A DNA stretch of 64,000 nt from Rheinheimera sp. D18 (GTDB lineage: Bacteria; Pseudomonadota; Gammaproteobacteria; Enterobacterales; Alteromonadaceae), in the NCBI RefSeq assembly GCF_004345025.1, contig NZ_CP037745.1:2480001-2544000 (forward strand), in the 5' to 3' direction. The notes below the pieces were generated by a model, which saw only the letters and a program-made list of their open reading frames with translations, ran no database searches and was not told where the DNA came from. The translations under genes were made by a program, and so were the position numbers. Of this stretch, positions 8,872 to 18,691 are shown piece after piece (within the stretch, counting starts at the first letter, position 1; each line of letters opens with the position of its first letter).

Positions 8872-10473
8872 ATGTCGATGTTAAGCGGGTTGTCTACAGC
8901 AAGTTTGTTTTTTGCCTTAGCCCCAGTTGATCACGCCAGCACTCTGCTTGGGTTATTAGGCCTAGCAGCCGTGCTTTTGCTGCTGGTCGCGTTCATTGTG
9001 GTTTATAGTAAAAAGCTAAACCACAGTAACAATCTACTTATTGCACAGCAGAAAATACTCGATAGTGTGATACAACCCACCGAAGATTGCCTCACCCCAC
9101 ACGAACAAAGCAGCAACACAACTTTTCAGTTTGAACAGGCCAATGCAACGACGCTGCAGATCCGCGATAACCAAACCAAGTTATTTACGCCAGAGCTTTT
9201 ATTAGAGTATCTGCAATCTTTCATCAATTTCAGTAACGAACGCCAGCCTAAATTTGCACTATTAATGCTGAAGTTTAGCCAGCTATTTGCCTCTGACAGC
9301 GCTAAGCCTTTAACGCTGCTAGCTAATGTTATTGAGCAATTAAGTACACAGTTAACAGCGACGCTTGATCAGAATTATATTATCGCCAGGTATAATGCTG
9401 ATACCTTTGCCATCGTGGTACCGCCACATATGTGTAATGCGCAACTTGAAATAGCACTAAACCGTTTGGCGCATCGGCTACTGCCACTGCCTGAACACCT
9501 TAACATCGCCGATGCTAAAGTTGCGCTGCAATCGTTGATTGGCATTAGCATTTATCCACTAGATGGCTGCACTCCACCAGAACTTATTTTTGCCGCGCAA
9601 CGTGCGGTGCAACGTGCTGCTAAAATGGGCAATAATAACCTTCAGTTTGCAGATACCGCGCTACAACAACGCGTATTTGAATATCAAATTTTAGAGACTG
9701 AATTAGATAAGGCGTTACGCCAAAATGAAGTAGACGTTTACTATCAACCGCGCATTAGTATTGGTAGTAACCGTGTCGTCGGCTATGAAGCCTTGCTAAG
9801 ATGGCATAGCCCCAAACGCGGTGTTTTATTGCCAAAGCAGTTTCTTAACGTAGCAGATGAAACTGGGCTAGTTATTCGTTTAGATCAGTTAGCATTTAAA
9901 ACCTGTTGTGCGCAATTACAGCAGTGGCAGTACACCGGTACTAATAGAGGTAGAATATCGCTAAATATTGCTAGCCTTAGCTTTACCCAAACCGACTTTG
10001 TTTTTTACTTAACGCAACAGCTTGAACACCACGCGTTGGACGCGGCTCAATTTGAATTAGAACTGCATGAAGACATTCTACTGCAACCTGATGCGGTAAC
10101 CACCAATAAGCTCAAACAGCTTGCAGAGCTTGGTTTTCATCTCACCTTAGATAATTTCGGCGTTGGCGTGTCATCGTTATCCATGTTAAGAAATACGCCA
10201 TTACATAGCATTAAAATAGCCGCAAGTTATATTAAACATATAGAACATAACGAACAGCAACGTAACATTACCGCTAGTTTAATTAGGCTGGCTTCTTATT
10301 TACAACTCGACGTTATCGCCACAGGTATAGAAAACGAAATGCAGGCTTATTTATTACATGTAATGGGCTGTGATATTTTGCAGGGACATTTATTTAGCCA
10401 AGCGCTGCCATCGACAGAGATTCCAGATTTACTCGCCAGAGAAAATAGACTGTTACGAAAAGAGGTAAGCTAA
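8872..10473 (+). CDS. Membrane GGDEF-EAL protein with degenerate catalytic motifs
   Basis: One N-terminal membrane segment (around LGLLGLAAVLLLLVAFIVVYS) is followed by a GGDEF-like domain in which the signature is RYNADTFAIVV, so cyclase activity is unlikely. The C-terminal EAL domain keeps EALLRW but has DNFG where active enzymes have DDFG and ATGIE where they have AEGVE. It may be a c-di-GMP binder or an inactive partner. Start is uncertain: ATG at 8872 has AAGGA 11 bases upstream; in-frame TTG 8848 and ATG 8860 are alternatives. It ends one base from the convergent gpsA. Confidence 0.82.
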   Translation: MSMLSGLSTASLFFALAPVDHASTLLGLLGLAAVLLLLVAFIVVYSKKLNHSNNLLIAQQKILDSVIQPTEDCLTPHEQSSNTTFQFEQANATTLQIRDNQTKLFTPELLLEYLQSFINFSNERQPKFALLMLKFSQLFASDSAKPLTLLANVIEQLSTQLTATLDQNYIIARYNADTFAIVVPPHMCNAQLEIALNRLAHRLLPLPEHLNIADAKVALQSLIGISIYPLDGCTPPELIFAAQRAVQRAAKMGNNNLQFADTALQQRVFEYQILETELDKALRQNEVDVYYQPRISIGSNRVVGYEALLRWHSPKRGVLLPKQFLNVADETGLVIRLDQLAFKTCCAQLQQWQYTGTNRGRISLNIASLSFTQTDFVFYLTQQLEHHALDAAQFELELHEDILLQPDAVTTNKLKQLAELGFHLTLDNFGVGVSSLSMLRNTPLHSIKIAASYIKHIEHNEQQRNITASLIRLASYLQLDVIATGIENEMQAYLLHVMGCDILQGHLFSQALPSTEIPDLLARENRLLRKEVS

Positions 10474-10486
10474 TTTAGCTTACCTC
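10462..10486. repeat. Palindrome containing both stop codons of a convergent gene pair
   Basis: GAGGTAAGCTAA and TTAGCTTACCTC are perfect 12-base inverted repeats around one central T. The left arm ends with the stop codon of the EAL gene (TAA, 10471-10473) and the right arm begins with the gpsA stop (10475-10477 on the other strand). As RNA it gives an 11-bp hairpin on either strand, without a T-run. It could be a bidirectional 3'-end structure. Confidence 0.7.
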
Positions 10487-11482
10487 ATCACGCTTCTCTC
10501 TACCAAGTAAGTCTAACGCCGCGGCTTTTACATCTTTGCCCTGATACAAAACAAGATAAATCTGTTCTGTAATAGGCATTTCTACGCCAACCCGCTGCGC
10601 CAAGTTAAATACCTCTTTAGCATTACGGAAGCCTTCAACAACCTGACCAATGCTTTGCATCGCATCTTCTACGCCTTTGCCCTGCCCCAGTAATAGGCCA
10701 AAACGACGATTGCGCGACTGATTGTCCGTGCAGGTTAGTACCAAGTCACCCAACCCCGCCATACCCATAAAGGTATCTTTTTTTGCGCCAAGCGCACAGC
10801 CCAAACGCGACATTTCCGTTAAACCACGGGTAATTAACGCGGTACGCGCATTAGCACCAAAACCTATACCATCGGCCATACCCGCACCAATAGCAATTAC
10901 GTTTTTAACCGCACCACCAAGCTGTACACCAATAAAGTCGGTATTGGTATAGACACGGAAACTTTTAGCACAGTGTAGCAAGTTAGATAATTGGCCAATA
11001 AACGCAGCATCGGTAGACGACAGTGTGATTGCCGTTGGCAATCCCATTGCCATTTCTTTAGCAAAGGTAGGACCAGAAAATACCGCCAGCGGTATAGTTT
11101 CGCCTAATACTTCGCGCGCTACATCTTGCAATAAACGGCCAGTTTCGGGCTCTAAACCTTTTGTCGCCCACGCTACTCGAGAATCAGGTCGTAATAATGG
11201 CTTTATTTGTTGCAAGGTTTCAGCAAAAGCATGGCTAGGCACAACGAGCAGAATATCTCGACTGCTAGCTACAACCGCAGCCATATCAGCAGTTACTTGC
11301 AACGAATCAGGAAAACGCACATCGGGTAGGTATTTTTGATTAAGGCGCTGCTCCGACATCTGTTGCATGTCTTGTGCATTGCGCCCCCACAAACTAATCG
11401 AATTACCGTTTCGTGCAAGACAAATAGCAAGGGCAGTGCCATAAGAGCCTGCCCCTAGTACAGCAATAGCTGACTGCTGCAT
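10475..11482 (-). CDS. gpsA: Glycerol-3-phosphate dehydrogenase [NAD(P)+]
   Basis: Reduces dihydroxyacetone phosphate to sn-glycerol-3-phosphate, the backbone for phospholipids. N-terminal dinucleotide fold [10 protein letters not shown], then SGPTFAKEM, the catalytic lysine region [14 protein letters not shown] and the [11 protein letters not shown] helix are present. Length 335 (E. coli 339). Its start overlaps the secB stop by one base (TAATG), showing translational coupling in yibN-grxC-secB-gpsA, as in E. coli. Confidence 0.97.
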   Translation of the reverse strand: MQQSAIAVLGAGSYGTALAICLARNGNSISLWGRNAQDMQQMSEQRLNQKYLPDVRFPDSLQVTADMAAVVASSRDILLVVPSHAFAETLQQIKPLLRPDSRVAWATKGLEPETGRLLQDVAREVLGETIPLAVFSGPTFAKEMAMGLPTAITLSSTDAAFIGQLSNLLHCAKSFRVYTNTDFIGVQLGGAVKNVIAIGAGMADGIGFGANARTALITRGLTEMSRLGCALGAKKDTFMGMAGLGDLVLTCTDNQSRNRRFGLLLGQGKGVEDAMQSIGQVVEGFRNAKEVFNLAQRVGVEMPITEQIYLVLYQGKDVKAAALDLLGREKRDEVS

Positions 11483-11976
11483 TAGTTAACCGTTACGGCC
11501 TGGACACTTTGTGCTTCGGCTTGACGCTGCTGCACATATTGGGCAAATAATGCATCAAAGTTAACCGGCGCTAAATTAAGCTGCGGGAAGGTACCGCGAT
11601 TTACTAAGTTTGATACCGCTTCACGCGCATAAGGGAATAACGCATTTGGACAAAATGATGCCAGCATATGAGCCATTTGTGCATCTTCCATTGGCCCAAT
11701 TGAAAAAATACCCGCTTGCTGTACTTCACATAAAAACGCGACTTCACCTTCAACCGTGGTGGTAACCGTTAACGATAATATAACTTGATAAACGTTCTCT
11801 TCTAGCTTTTCACTACGAGTATCTAAATCTAACTTAACTTCAGGCTTCCACTCTTTGCGGAAAATTGCCGGTGCGTTAGGCGCTTCAAATGAAATATCTT
11901 TAACAAAGATACGTTGGATCGCAAATTGTAAACCTTGTTGTTCAGTTGCAACGCCATTTGCTTGTTGTTCGGCCAT
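11482..11976 (-). CDS. secB: Export chaperone SecB
   Basis: Tetrameric cytoplasmic chaperone that holds preproteins unfolded and hands them to SecA. It has the SecB core [19 protein letters not shown], the acidic SecA-contact region and the C-terminal helix with [36 protein letters not shown] (given in parts: [14 protein letters not shown] and [14 protein letters not shown]). Length 164 versus 155 in E. coli, with a slightly longer N-terminus. Placed between grxC and gpsA, the canonical order. Confidence 0.97.
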   Translation of the reverse strand: MAEQQANGVATEQQGLQFAIQRIFVKDISFEAPNAPAIFRKEWKPEVKLDLDTRSEKLEENVYQVILSLTVTTTVEGEVAFLCEVQQAGIFSIGPMEDAQMAHMLASFCPNALFPYAREAVSNLVNRGTFPQLNLAPVNFDALFAQYVQQRQAEAQSVQAVTVN

Positions 11977-11993
11977 GATAATTCCTATTATAT

Positions 11994-12251
11994 TTATAAG
12001 TTAAGTAAAGGGTCGAGTTGTCCGCTGGCATCAAGGGCTAACATGTCATCACAACCACCAATATGGCGAGCGCCAATAAATATTTGTGGCACAGTAGTAC
12101 GGCCACCTGCTCGCTCGATCATTTCAGGGCGTAACTCTGGTTTTTCGTCAATACGAATTTCCTGATAGCCTACACCTTTTTTGTTCAACACCGATAATGC
12201 GCGAGTACAATAAGGACAATATGCTTTGGTGTAAATAGTCACTTGTGACAT
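11994..12251 (-). CDS. grxC: Glutaredoxin 3
   Basis: Small cytoplasmic dithiol oxidoreductase of 85 residues. The CPYC active site lies near residue 11 ([13 protein letters not shown]), with the glutathione-binding TVPQIFIG and GGCDDMLAL motifs. The ATG at 12251 was chosen because AGAGG is 5 bases upstream; a GTG codon directly before it overlaps the stop of yibN. It lies 17 bases ahead of secB in the same operon. Confidence 0.96.
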   Translation of the reverse strand: MSQVTIYTKAYCPYCTRALSVLNKKGVGYQEIRIDEKPELRPEMIERAGGRTTVPQIFIGARHIGGCDDMLALDASGQLDPLLNL

Positions 12252-12253
12252 CA

Positions 12254-12688
12254 CTACCTCTTAGTTTTTACTACCGGTAAATTAGCGCTACTCCAACTAC
12301 CCATGCCGCCTTGTAATACAGACACAGAAGTGAAGCCTTGCTTTAATAAGCTAGCAGCTGCTTTTTGTGCAGTTACACCAGCTTGGCATATTACAATAAT
12401 GGGTTCTGCTTTATGCTTTTCAAGGCCAGCAAGTTGCTGTTTTTCAATTGCCGTCATTTGCACATTACGTGCGCCGGTAATATGACCTTTGTTAAAATCA
12501 GCTTCATTGCGAATATCAACTAATATCGCGTTTTGCCGATTAACCTGCAGTGTTAACTCCGTGGTATTAACTTGCTTAATGGCAGAAAAACGTGATTTAA
12601 CTAAACTACTAATTAACATCACAAATAACACCACCCACACCGCACTTAAAATAGGATGATTTGTTGCAAACTCTATATACTGCTGCAT
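12254..12688 (-). CDS. yibN: Membrane-anchored rhodanese-like protein YibN
   Basis: One N-terminal membrane segment (HPILSAVWVVLFVMLISSLV) is followed by a single rhodanese domain, residues about 40-140, with a candidate catalytic cysteine in VICQAGVTAQ and the motif VDIRNEADFNKGHI. E. coli YibN has the same MQxxxQF-type start and a comparable length (143 versus 144). GAG precedes the ATG at 12688 by 5 bases; a GTG two codons earlier is the alternative. First gene of the yibN-grxC-secB-gpsA group. The sulfur substrate is unknown. Confidence 0.92.
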   Translation of the reverse strand: MQQYIEFATNHPILSAVWVVLFVMLISSLVKSRFSAIKQVNTTELTLQVNRQNAILVDIRNEADFNKGHITGARNVQMTAIEKQQLAGLEKHKAEPIIVICQAGVTAQKAAASLLKQGFTSVSVLQGGMGSWSSANLPVVKTKR

Positions 12689-12853
12689 ATTCACTCTGCT
12701 TTTAACTGAAAATTTTCAACGCCGAGTATACTTAGTTTCAGTGAAGAAAGCAGCACTGTGCACACCAGAAGCTGAACACAATACTGGAGAATTATGCAAA
12801 ATTCGGTAATATAGCAGCTCGCTTTTTGCCTAATTCTTAACAACGGAGCTTAC

Positions 12854-14398
12854 ATGACAAGCCAGAAAAAACCTTTGGTGTTATTAATTCTTGATGGCTG
12901 GGGTTATCGAGAAGATGTAAGCAACAATGCTATCGCACAGGCAAATACCCCAGTTATGGATCAACTATGGCGAGATTACCCTCATACTTTAATCTCTGGC
13001 TCTGGTTTAGATGTTGGCTTGCCTGATGGTCAAATGGGCAATTCAGAAGTAGGTCATGTAAATTTAGGCTCAGGTAGAGTGGTGTATCAAGATTTTACCC
13101 GCATTACTAAAGCCATCAGCGATGGCGATTTTTTTACTAACCCAACATTAGTCAATGCCGTAACAAAGGCCAAGCAGCAACATAAAGCCATACACATTAT
13201 GGGTTTACTATCACCAGGTGGCGTGCATAGCCACGAAGATCATCTATTGGCTATGATTAAACTGGCCGAACAGCAACATGCTGGGCCTATTTACTTACAC
13301 GCTTTTTTAGATGGCCGCGATACCCCCCCCCGCAGTGCTAAGGCATCATTGGAAAAAATACAGGCTCACTTTACACAAACAAAAAGCGGTCAAATTGCTT
13401 CTGTTATTGGCCGCTATTTTGCAATGGACCGAGATAAACGTTGGGATCGGGTGCAAAACGCCTATGACTTATTAACCCAAGGTAAAGCCGACTTTCAAGC
13501 TAGCGATGCATTACAAGCGCTAAGCATCGCATACCAACGTGATGAAAATGACGAATTTGTAAAGGCTACAGCCATATTGTCTAGCTCTGGTAACCCGATA
13601 CAAATGCAAGATGGCGATGCGCTTATCTTTATGAACTTTCGAGCTGACCGCGCACGCCAATTTAGCCGTGCATTTATTAATGACGACTTTGCTGGTTTTG
13701 TGCGTCAATACCGGCCAAAACTTAGTAGCTTTGTCATGTTAACCGAGTATGCCGCCGATATAAAAGCGTCCTGCGCTTACCCACCAGAGCGCTTAAATAA
13801 TGTATTAGGCGAATGGTTAGCCAAACACAATAAAACTCAGTTACGCATTTCTGAAACCGAGAAATACGCGCATGTAACGTTTTTCTTTAGTGGCGGGCGC
13901 GAAACGCTATTTCCCGGCGAACAACGTATTTTGGTCGACTCGCCTAAAGTCGCGACCTACGATCTACAACCTGAAATGAGCTCAACCGAATTGACAGACA
14001 AACTGGTGGCTGCAATTCATAGCCACACGTTCGATGTCATTATTTGTAATTATCCTAATGGCGATATGGTTGGCCATACGGGCATTATGTCAGCAGCAAT
14101 AAAAGCCGTTGAAGCGGTAGACCACTGCATAGGCCGCGTAGTTGCCGCCTTGCAAGACGTAGGTGGTGAATGTTTAATTACCGCCGACCATGGCAATGCG
14201 GAACTGATGTTAGACACGGATTCTGGCCAAGCACACACGGCACACACTAGTGGCCCAGTACCGTTAATTTATGTTGGTCGCTCAGCTAAGGTAACTGAGG
14301 GCGGCATTCTCAGTGATGTCGCACCCACTATGCTGCACCTAATGAACATGCCAATACCGCCTGAAATGACCGGCAAAATTTTAATGCTGCCACAATAA
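12854..14398 (+). CDS. gpmI: 2,3-bisphosphoglycerate-independent phosphoglycerate mutase
   Basis: Manganese-dependent glycolytic enzyme interconverting 3- and 2-phosphoglycerate. The metal site opens with [10 protein letters not shown], the phosphoserine loop is [14 protein letters not shown], and later ligands are in [33 protein letters not shown] and [11 protein letters not shown]. Length 514 equals the E. coli enzyme. GGAG precedes the ATG by 7 bases. The DTPPR codons contain a run of nine C (13323-13331). Its stop abuts the envC start. Diverges from yibN as in E. coli. Confidence 0.97.
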   Translation: MTSQKKPLVLLILDGWGYREDVSNNAIAQANTPVMDQLWRDYPHTLISGSGLDVGLPDGQMGNSEVGHVNLGSGRVVYQDFTRITKAISDGDFFTNPTLVNAVTKAKQQHKAIHIMGLLSPGGVHSHEDHLLAMIKLAEQQHAGPIYLHAFLDGRDTPPRSAKASLEKIQAHFTQTKSGQIASVIGRYFAMDRDKRWDRVQNAYDLLTQGKADFQASDALQALSIAYQRDENDEFVKATAILSSSGNPIQMQDGDALIFMNFRADRARQFSRAFINDDFAGFVRQYRPKLSSFVMLTEYAADIKASCAYPPERLNNVLGEWLAKHNKTQLRISETEKYAHVTFFFSGGRETLFPGEQRILVDSPKVATYDLQPEMSSTELTDKLVAAIHSHTFDVIICNYPNGDMVGHTGIMSAAIKAVEAVDHCIGRVVAALQDVGGECLITADHGNAELMLDTDSGQAHTAHTSGPVPLIYVGRSAKVTEGGILSDVAPTMLHLMNMPIPPEMTGKILMLPQ

Positions 14399-15547
14399 AT
14401 GCAAACTACGTTAACTCGCGTATTCGTGCAGTCAGTATGCTGGCTGCTGTTGCTTTTTGCCCTACCTACGCTGGCACAACAACAAGCAAAAGAGAAAGAG
14501 CTCGCAGAGCTAAAGCAGCAAATTCAGCTTACTGAGCAGCAAGTTAAGCAGCAGCAAAAGCAATTAGAGAAATCTGAACAAAAACTACAGCAATCGGATA
14601 AAGCACTAGCCGAAGCCGCGCTAGCCACACGTAAAACGGAGCAAGAAAAGCAGGCATTAGTAATACGTGAACAGCAATTGCTAGCACAGCAAACCGAGCT
14701 TGAACAAACCCTGCAACAACAGCAGGCCATGTTAGCGTCACAGTTAAAAAGCGCTTACAGCTTAGGCCAGCACGATTACAGCAAGATGCTGCTTAATCAG
14801 CAAGATGCTGCTAAATTAGAGCGGGTATTAAGTTATTACCAGTATTTTAATCGCGCTAGGCTAGCGCAGCTTGCGGCTTTAAACAAAACCATAAACCAGC
14901 TACAGCTAGTGCTAACGGAACTAACTGACAAACAACAGCAGTTAGCCACAGCACTTCAAACCTTACAGCAACAACAGCAGCAATTAGCCCAAGCAAAAGG
15001 CGAACAGCAGTTAGCGGTAAAACGTTTACAAGATACCTTAAAACAACAAGGCCGGCAGCTAGATTATTTGCGCCAAAACGAAACCAGTATGCAAGCTACA
15101 TTAGAAAAGTTACGTAAGCTGGCGCAAAAAGCTAAAGAGTTAGCGGGTTTAAACAAACAAAAAGGCAAGCTTACTTGGCCACTTAACGGTAGCTTGCTAC
15201 AACGTTTTGGTGAAAACCGCGAAGGTGGCGTATCATCACGTGGCATCCTGATCCAAGGCAGCGAAGGCGAAGCCATTAAAGCCGTCGCCGACGGCCAAGT
15301 TATTTATGCCGACTGGCTCAAAGGTTACGGTTGGGTTATTGTGCTAGACCATGGTGCCGGTTTTATGAGTCTATACGGACATAACCAAAGCTTATTAAAG
15401 CAACCTGGCGCGCGTATTAATGCTGGTGAAACTATAGCGCTAGCGGGCATGAGTGGCGGACAGGCATCAGCCGGTCTGTATTTTGAAATACGCAATAAAG
15501 GCGAAGCGGTTAATCCATTACAATGGTTAGCCCAAACAAAGCGCTAA
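14399..15547 (+). CDS. envC: Murein hydrolase activator EnvC
   Basis: Periplasmic protein that activates the AmiA/AmiB amidases at the division septum under FtsEX control. A signal peptide ends near ALPTLAQQ; a long Gln- and Lys-rich coiled coil spans roughly residues 27-250; a C-terminal LytM/M23 domain follows (GILIQGSEGEAIKAVADGQV, LDHGAGFMSLYGHN, GLYFEIRNKGEAVNPLQWL). The M23 metal ligands are only partly kept, as in known non-catalytic EnvC. The start directly follows the gpmI stop without its own strong ribosome site, so coupling is likely. Confidence 0.93.
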   Translation: MQTTLTRVFVQSVCWLLLLFALPTLAQQQAKEKELAELKQQIQLTEQQVKQQQKQLEKSEQKLQQSDKALAEAALATRKTEQEKQALVIREQQLLAQQTELEQTLQQQQAMLASQLKSAYSLGQHDYSKMLLNQQDAAKLERVLSYYQYFNRARLAQLAALNKTINQLQLVLTELTDKQQQLATALQTLQQQQQQLAQAKGEQQLAVKRLQDTLKQQGRQLDYLRQNETSMQATLEKLRKLAQKAKELAGLNKQKGKLTWPLNGSLLQRFGENREGGVSSRGILIQGSEGEAIKAVADGQVIYADWLKGYGWVIVLDHGAGFMSLYGHNQSLLKQPGARINAGETIALAGMSGGQASAGLYFEIRNKGEAVNPLQWLAQTKR

Positions 15548-15632
15548 ATATTTACCCTGATAATTTGTAATTGCGCACTTCGTTTCATTAAGTTGGCGTG
15601 GCCGTAACCAGCACCAAGAGAATAATAATAAC

Positions 15633-16403
15633 GTGCAAAGACTATTTATAATTTGTTTAGCTTTATTGAGCTTAAATATACAGGCTGCGGATAACAAACC
15701 GCGTATTGCTATTATTATTGATGATATCGGCTACCATAAGGCCGATCTTAAACTGATAGATTTACCTTTTGCGCTTACCTTTTCGGTGCTGCCATATACC
15801 CCCTATGGTCAGAGTGCTGCACGCTACGCGTTTCAAGCACAAAAAGACGTAATGCTACACATGCCTATGCAAGCCTCTAATAGCAAACAACCTGGACCAG
15901 GTGCGCTGACAGCTGATATGTCTAGGCAGCAAGTGCATAAAGCGCTGCAACTAGCATTAGCCGACATTCCCTACGCTATTGGCATTAATAACCATATGGG
16001 CAGTTATTATACGGCTCAAGAACAACCAATGGCATGGGCGATGGAATATTTGCAAAAACGCCATTTATTCTTCGTCGACAGCCTAACAACCGCACAAAGC
16101 AAAGCAGGAAAGTATGCTCAACAATATGGGGTAACAAATTTAAGTAGGCAGGTGTTTTTAGATAATGAGCAAACTGAAGCGGCAATTTCAAAACAGTTTG
16201 AAACACTATTACGTATTGCGCGAAAACGCCAAACGGCGATAGCTATTGCCCATCCGTACCCAGAAACCTATACGTTTTTACGCAAAAACTTACCTAAACT
16301 ACAAGAGCAAGGCATTGTTTTAGTAAGTATTACCCAGTTATTACCACAGAGTCATAATGTGATAGCGGCGGGGTTTACTGCACCGGCTAGTTCTGCGCCG
16401 TAA
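15633..16403 (+). CDS. yibQ: Divergent polysaccharide deacetylase family protein (YibQ)
   Basis: Exported protein of the divergent polysaccharide deacetylase family (formerly DUF610). A signal peptide (MQRLFIICLALLSLNIQA) precedes PRIAIIIDDIGYHK, the family's paired aspartates, then DVMLHMPMQ and INNHMGSYYT, where deacetylases bind metal. Length 256. The start is GTG, with AAGAG about 12 bases upstream, a weak match. Third gene after gpmI-envC, same as E. coli gpmM-envC-yibQ. The natural substrate is not known. Confidence 0.9.
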   Translation: MQRLFIICLALLSLNIQAADNKPRIAIIIDDIGYHKADLKLIDLPFALTFSVLPYTPYGQSAARYAFQAQKDVMLHMPMQASNSKQPGPGALTADMSRQQVHKALQLALADIPYAIGINNHMGSYYTAQEQPMAWAMEYLQKRHLFFVDSLTTAQSKAGKYAQQYGVTNLSRQVFLDNEQTEAAISKQFETLLRIARKRQTAIAIAHPYPETYTFLRKNLPKLQEQGIVLVSITQLLPQSHNVIAAGFTAPASSAP

Positions 16404-16414
16404 TAATTTACTTT

Positions 16415-16441
16415 AAAAAAAACCGCCAATGGCGGTTTTTT
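16415..16441. terminator. Bidirectional terminator after yibQ
   Basis: CCGCC-AAT-GGCGG is flanked by six or more A on the left and T on the right, giving a U-run on either strand. It lies between yibQ and the convergent response-regulator gene. Confidence 0.93.
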
Positions 16442-16442
16442 A

Positions 16443-18665
16443 CTATTGCTTTTGTTGTTGTAAATAATGCAGTAACTCTGCAGGCGGCATCGGTTTAGCG
16501 TACATAAAGCCCTGCACCTCATCACAGCCCATTAATTTTAATGCCTGTTCCTGCGCTTTGTTCTCTACGCCCTCTGCAATAGTAAATAACTGCAGACGCT
16601 TACCCAAATTTATAATGGTTTCGGTAATGACTTCACCCGCAGTTAAATCGAGGTCGCGAATAAACGCCCGATCAATTTTAATTCGGTCTAACGGTAGCTG
16701 TTGTAAATAACTCAACGATGAAAAACCAATACCAAAATCGTCAATTGCGACTTTAATACCAAAGCTTTTCAACTTCTGTAATGCATCAATCACCATTTTT
16801 GGCTCATCCATTACCACCGACTCGGTAATTTCCAATTCAAGGTATTCCGGTTTAACCTGGTATCGATTCACACAATCGATAACTGATTGTACAAAACCAT
16901 GATTTCGAAACTGCGGCATAGACACATTTACGGCGATTCTTAAACCGGTATAACCTTGTTTCTCCAAGGCCTTAATATGTAAGCAGGCTTGCTCTAATAC
17001 CCAGTTGCCAATATCTATAATTAGCCCAGAATATTCAGCTAATGGAATAAACACCGCAGGAGAAATAAATTGACCATTCGCCTGTGGCCAGCGCAGTAGC
17101 GCTTCCATACCAACCATGCGCTGACTAGCCAGTTCAATCTGCGGTTGATACCACAACTCCAAGCGGTCGTTAAAAAAGTCATGTCGCAGCATTCTGAGCA
17201 TAGCTAAACGCTCTGCCATCTCTTCTTCCATATCAGCGGTGTAATACTGATAATTAAACCCTAACCGCTTTTTGGCTTTATTTAGTGCTATATAAACATG
17301 CTTTAAAATAATTAACCCTTGCTCGGCACTATCAGTTAACCGACAAAGGCCAAAGGTAGCATTAACTTGCAGCGTATACTCAGAGGCATGAAAGGGTTCG
17401 TTAAACACCGCATTTAAACGCTCTGGTGTAAGCTCACTTTCTGGCCCTACCACACCAAATACATCAGCGCCAATGCGCCCTAGCTGGCATGTTTCACCAA
17501 AATATTCAATTAAGCGAAAAGTAATGGCGATCAATAATTCATTGCCAACATCTTGGCCTAAGCCATCATTCACATCAGAAAAGTGATCAACATCAATTAA
17601 CACCGCAATGTTGTTTTCTGCCTCGTAGCGCCTGGTGTCTTGTAAGATCTGAATAAATTCGTTTCGATTTGGCGTTTTGGTTAGAGGGTCAATATAAGCC
17701 GCATGTTTAAGTTGCTGAAACAACGTTACATTTTCATAACCAATTGAAATATTGGTTAAAAAAACCTCTATTAGCTGACGATCAAGGGCCTCTACTGGCC
17801 GATTTGTTTCAATATAAACTGCCGCACTATGTTTATCATTACCCAGATAAAGCACGGTATCTAGATCAGTGAATATATGCTGGCGGCTTTGTAAGCATTG
17901 AGTAATTTGGTTAACAATACGTATGTTATCTAACCGGTTAAGTTGGCATTTAATATAGGGCGCAAACTGCCCTGCCGCACCTAGTACATAAATATTTTCG
18001 CTAGCGGTACCATCATCTTCAATTTGTGCACAAAGTACGCCTTCAGCATGTAAACCTATTAACGACGATATTTGCGTAACCACACCCTCAGAAAATTCAT
18101 GTAAAGAGTGCTGTTCCAGTAAATTGGCGCCAGCGTTGATTATTTTTTGTAAGCCGCGACGGCTCTGGTTAATAGTACGAATTTGCTGATACGAACGTAA
18201 AGAAGCAATTATTGAGGTAACTAACTTACTGCGGGTTAATTCGGTTTTCGTTTTATAGTCATTAATATCATATTCTTTAATGACACTTTCTTCTGGCGCA
18301 TAACCCGGTTGGCCGGTGCGTAGTACAATACGCAGCTCTTCCATACACAGCTCGTCACGGATCTGGCGTACTACCTTTAGCCCAGCATCATCAGACTCCA
18401 TCACTACGTCTAGCAGCACCAAGGCAATTTGTGGGTTTACACGCAAAAACTCTATTGCGGTTTTACCAGAATAAGCATGATGAAATACCAACTGTCGTCC
18501 CATAACCACTAAATCGTTCAGCGCCAACTTAGTAACGGTGTGTATTTCTTCGTCATCATCAACGATCAACAGATGCCATTCACCCAACGTCTGCTCTATA
18601 GCTGACCCTGCGGGATCATCCTCTGCTAAAAACAGAAAATCTTCATCCGTATCCAATGATGCCAT
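16443..18665 (-). CDS. Response regulator with DUF3369, GGDEF-like and EAL domains
   Basis: Predicted phosphorylation-controlled c-di-GMP phosphodiesterase, cytoplasmic. Domains in order: receiver (about 28-165) with LLIVDDDEEIH and acceptor Asp in LVLLDVVMES; a DUF3369-type sensory region (about 175-310); a GGDEF domain whose signature is RIGADVFGVVG, so probably no cyclase activity; and an EAL domain with all main motifs (MEALLRW, LEITES, IDDFGIGFSS, IKIDRAF, IAEGVEN). No cognate kinase lies next to it; the degraded hybrid sensor two genes away may be unrelated. A Fur-like sequence sits just upstream. Confidence 0.92.
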   Translation of the reverse strand: MASLDTDEDFLFLAEDDPAGSAIEQTLGEWHLLIVDDDEEIHTVTKLALNDLVVMGRQLVFHHAYSGKTAIEFLRVNPQIALVLLDVVMESDDAGLKVVRQIRDELCMEELRIVLRTGQPGYAPEESVIKEYDINDYKTKTELTRSKLVTSIIASLRSYQQIRTINQSRRGLQKIINAGANLLEQHSLHEFSEGVVTQISSLIGLHAEGVLCAQIEDDGTASENIYVLGAAGQFAPYIKCQLNRLDNIRIVNQITQCLQSRQHIFTDLDTVLYLGNDKHSAAVYIETNRPVEALDRQLIEVFLTNISIGYENVTLFQQLKHAAYIDPLTKTPNRNEFIQILQDTRRYEAENNIAVLIDVDHFSDVNDGLGQDVGNELLIAITFRLIEYFGETCQLGRIGADVFGVVGPESELTPERLNAVFNEPFHASEYTLQVNATFGLCRLTDSAEQGLIILKHVYIALNKAKKRLGFNYQYYTADMEEEMAERLAMLRMLRHDFFNDRLELWYQPQIELASQRMVGMEALLRWPQANGQFISPAVFIPLAEYSGLIIDIGNWVLEQACLHIKALEKQGYTGLRIAVNVSMPQFRNHGFVQSVIDCVNRYQVKPEYLELEITESVVMDEPKMVIDALQKLKSFGIKVAIDDFGIGFSSLSYLQQLPLDRIKIDRAFIRDLDLTAGEVITETIINLGKRLQLFTIAEGVENKAQEQALKLMGCDEVQGFMYAKPMPPAELLHYLQQQKQ

Positions 18666-18676
18666 AACTCAACCTT

Positions 18677-18691
18677 AAATAATGATTCTCA
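18677..18691. promoter_or_regulatory. Possible Fur-like box upstream of the EAL regulator
   Basis: AAATAAT-G-ATTCTCA matches the 7-1-7 Fur consensus TGATAAT-N-ATTATCA at 11 of 14 fixed positions. It ends 12 bases before the gene start, overlapping where a ribosome site or promoter would lie. AT-rich sequence makes chance matches likely. Confidence 0.3.

Noticed and set aside
14480-15120. Dense CAG/CAA repeats
   Set aside because: These encode the Gln-rich coiled coil of EnvC; they are imperfect and not a tandem-repeat locus.
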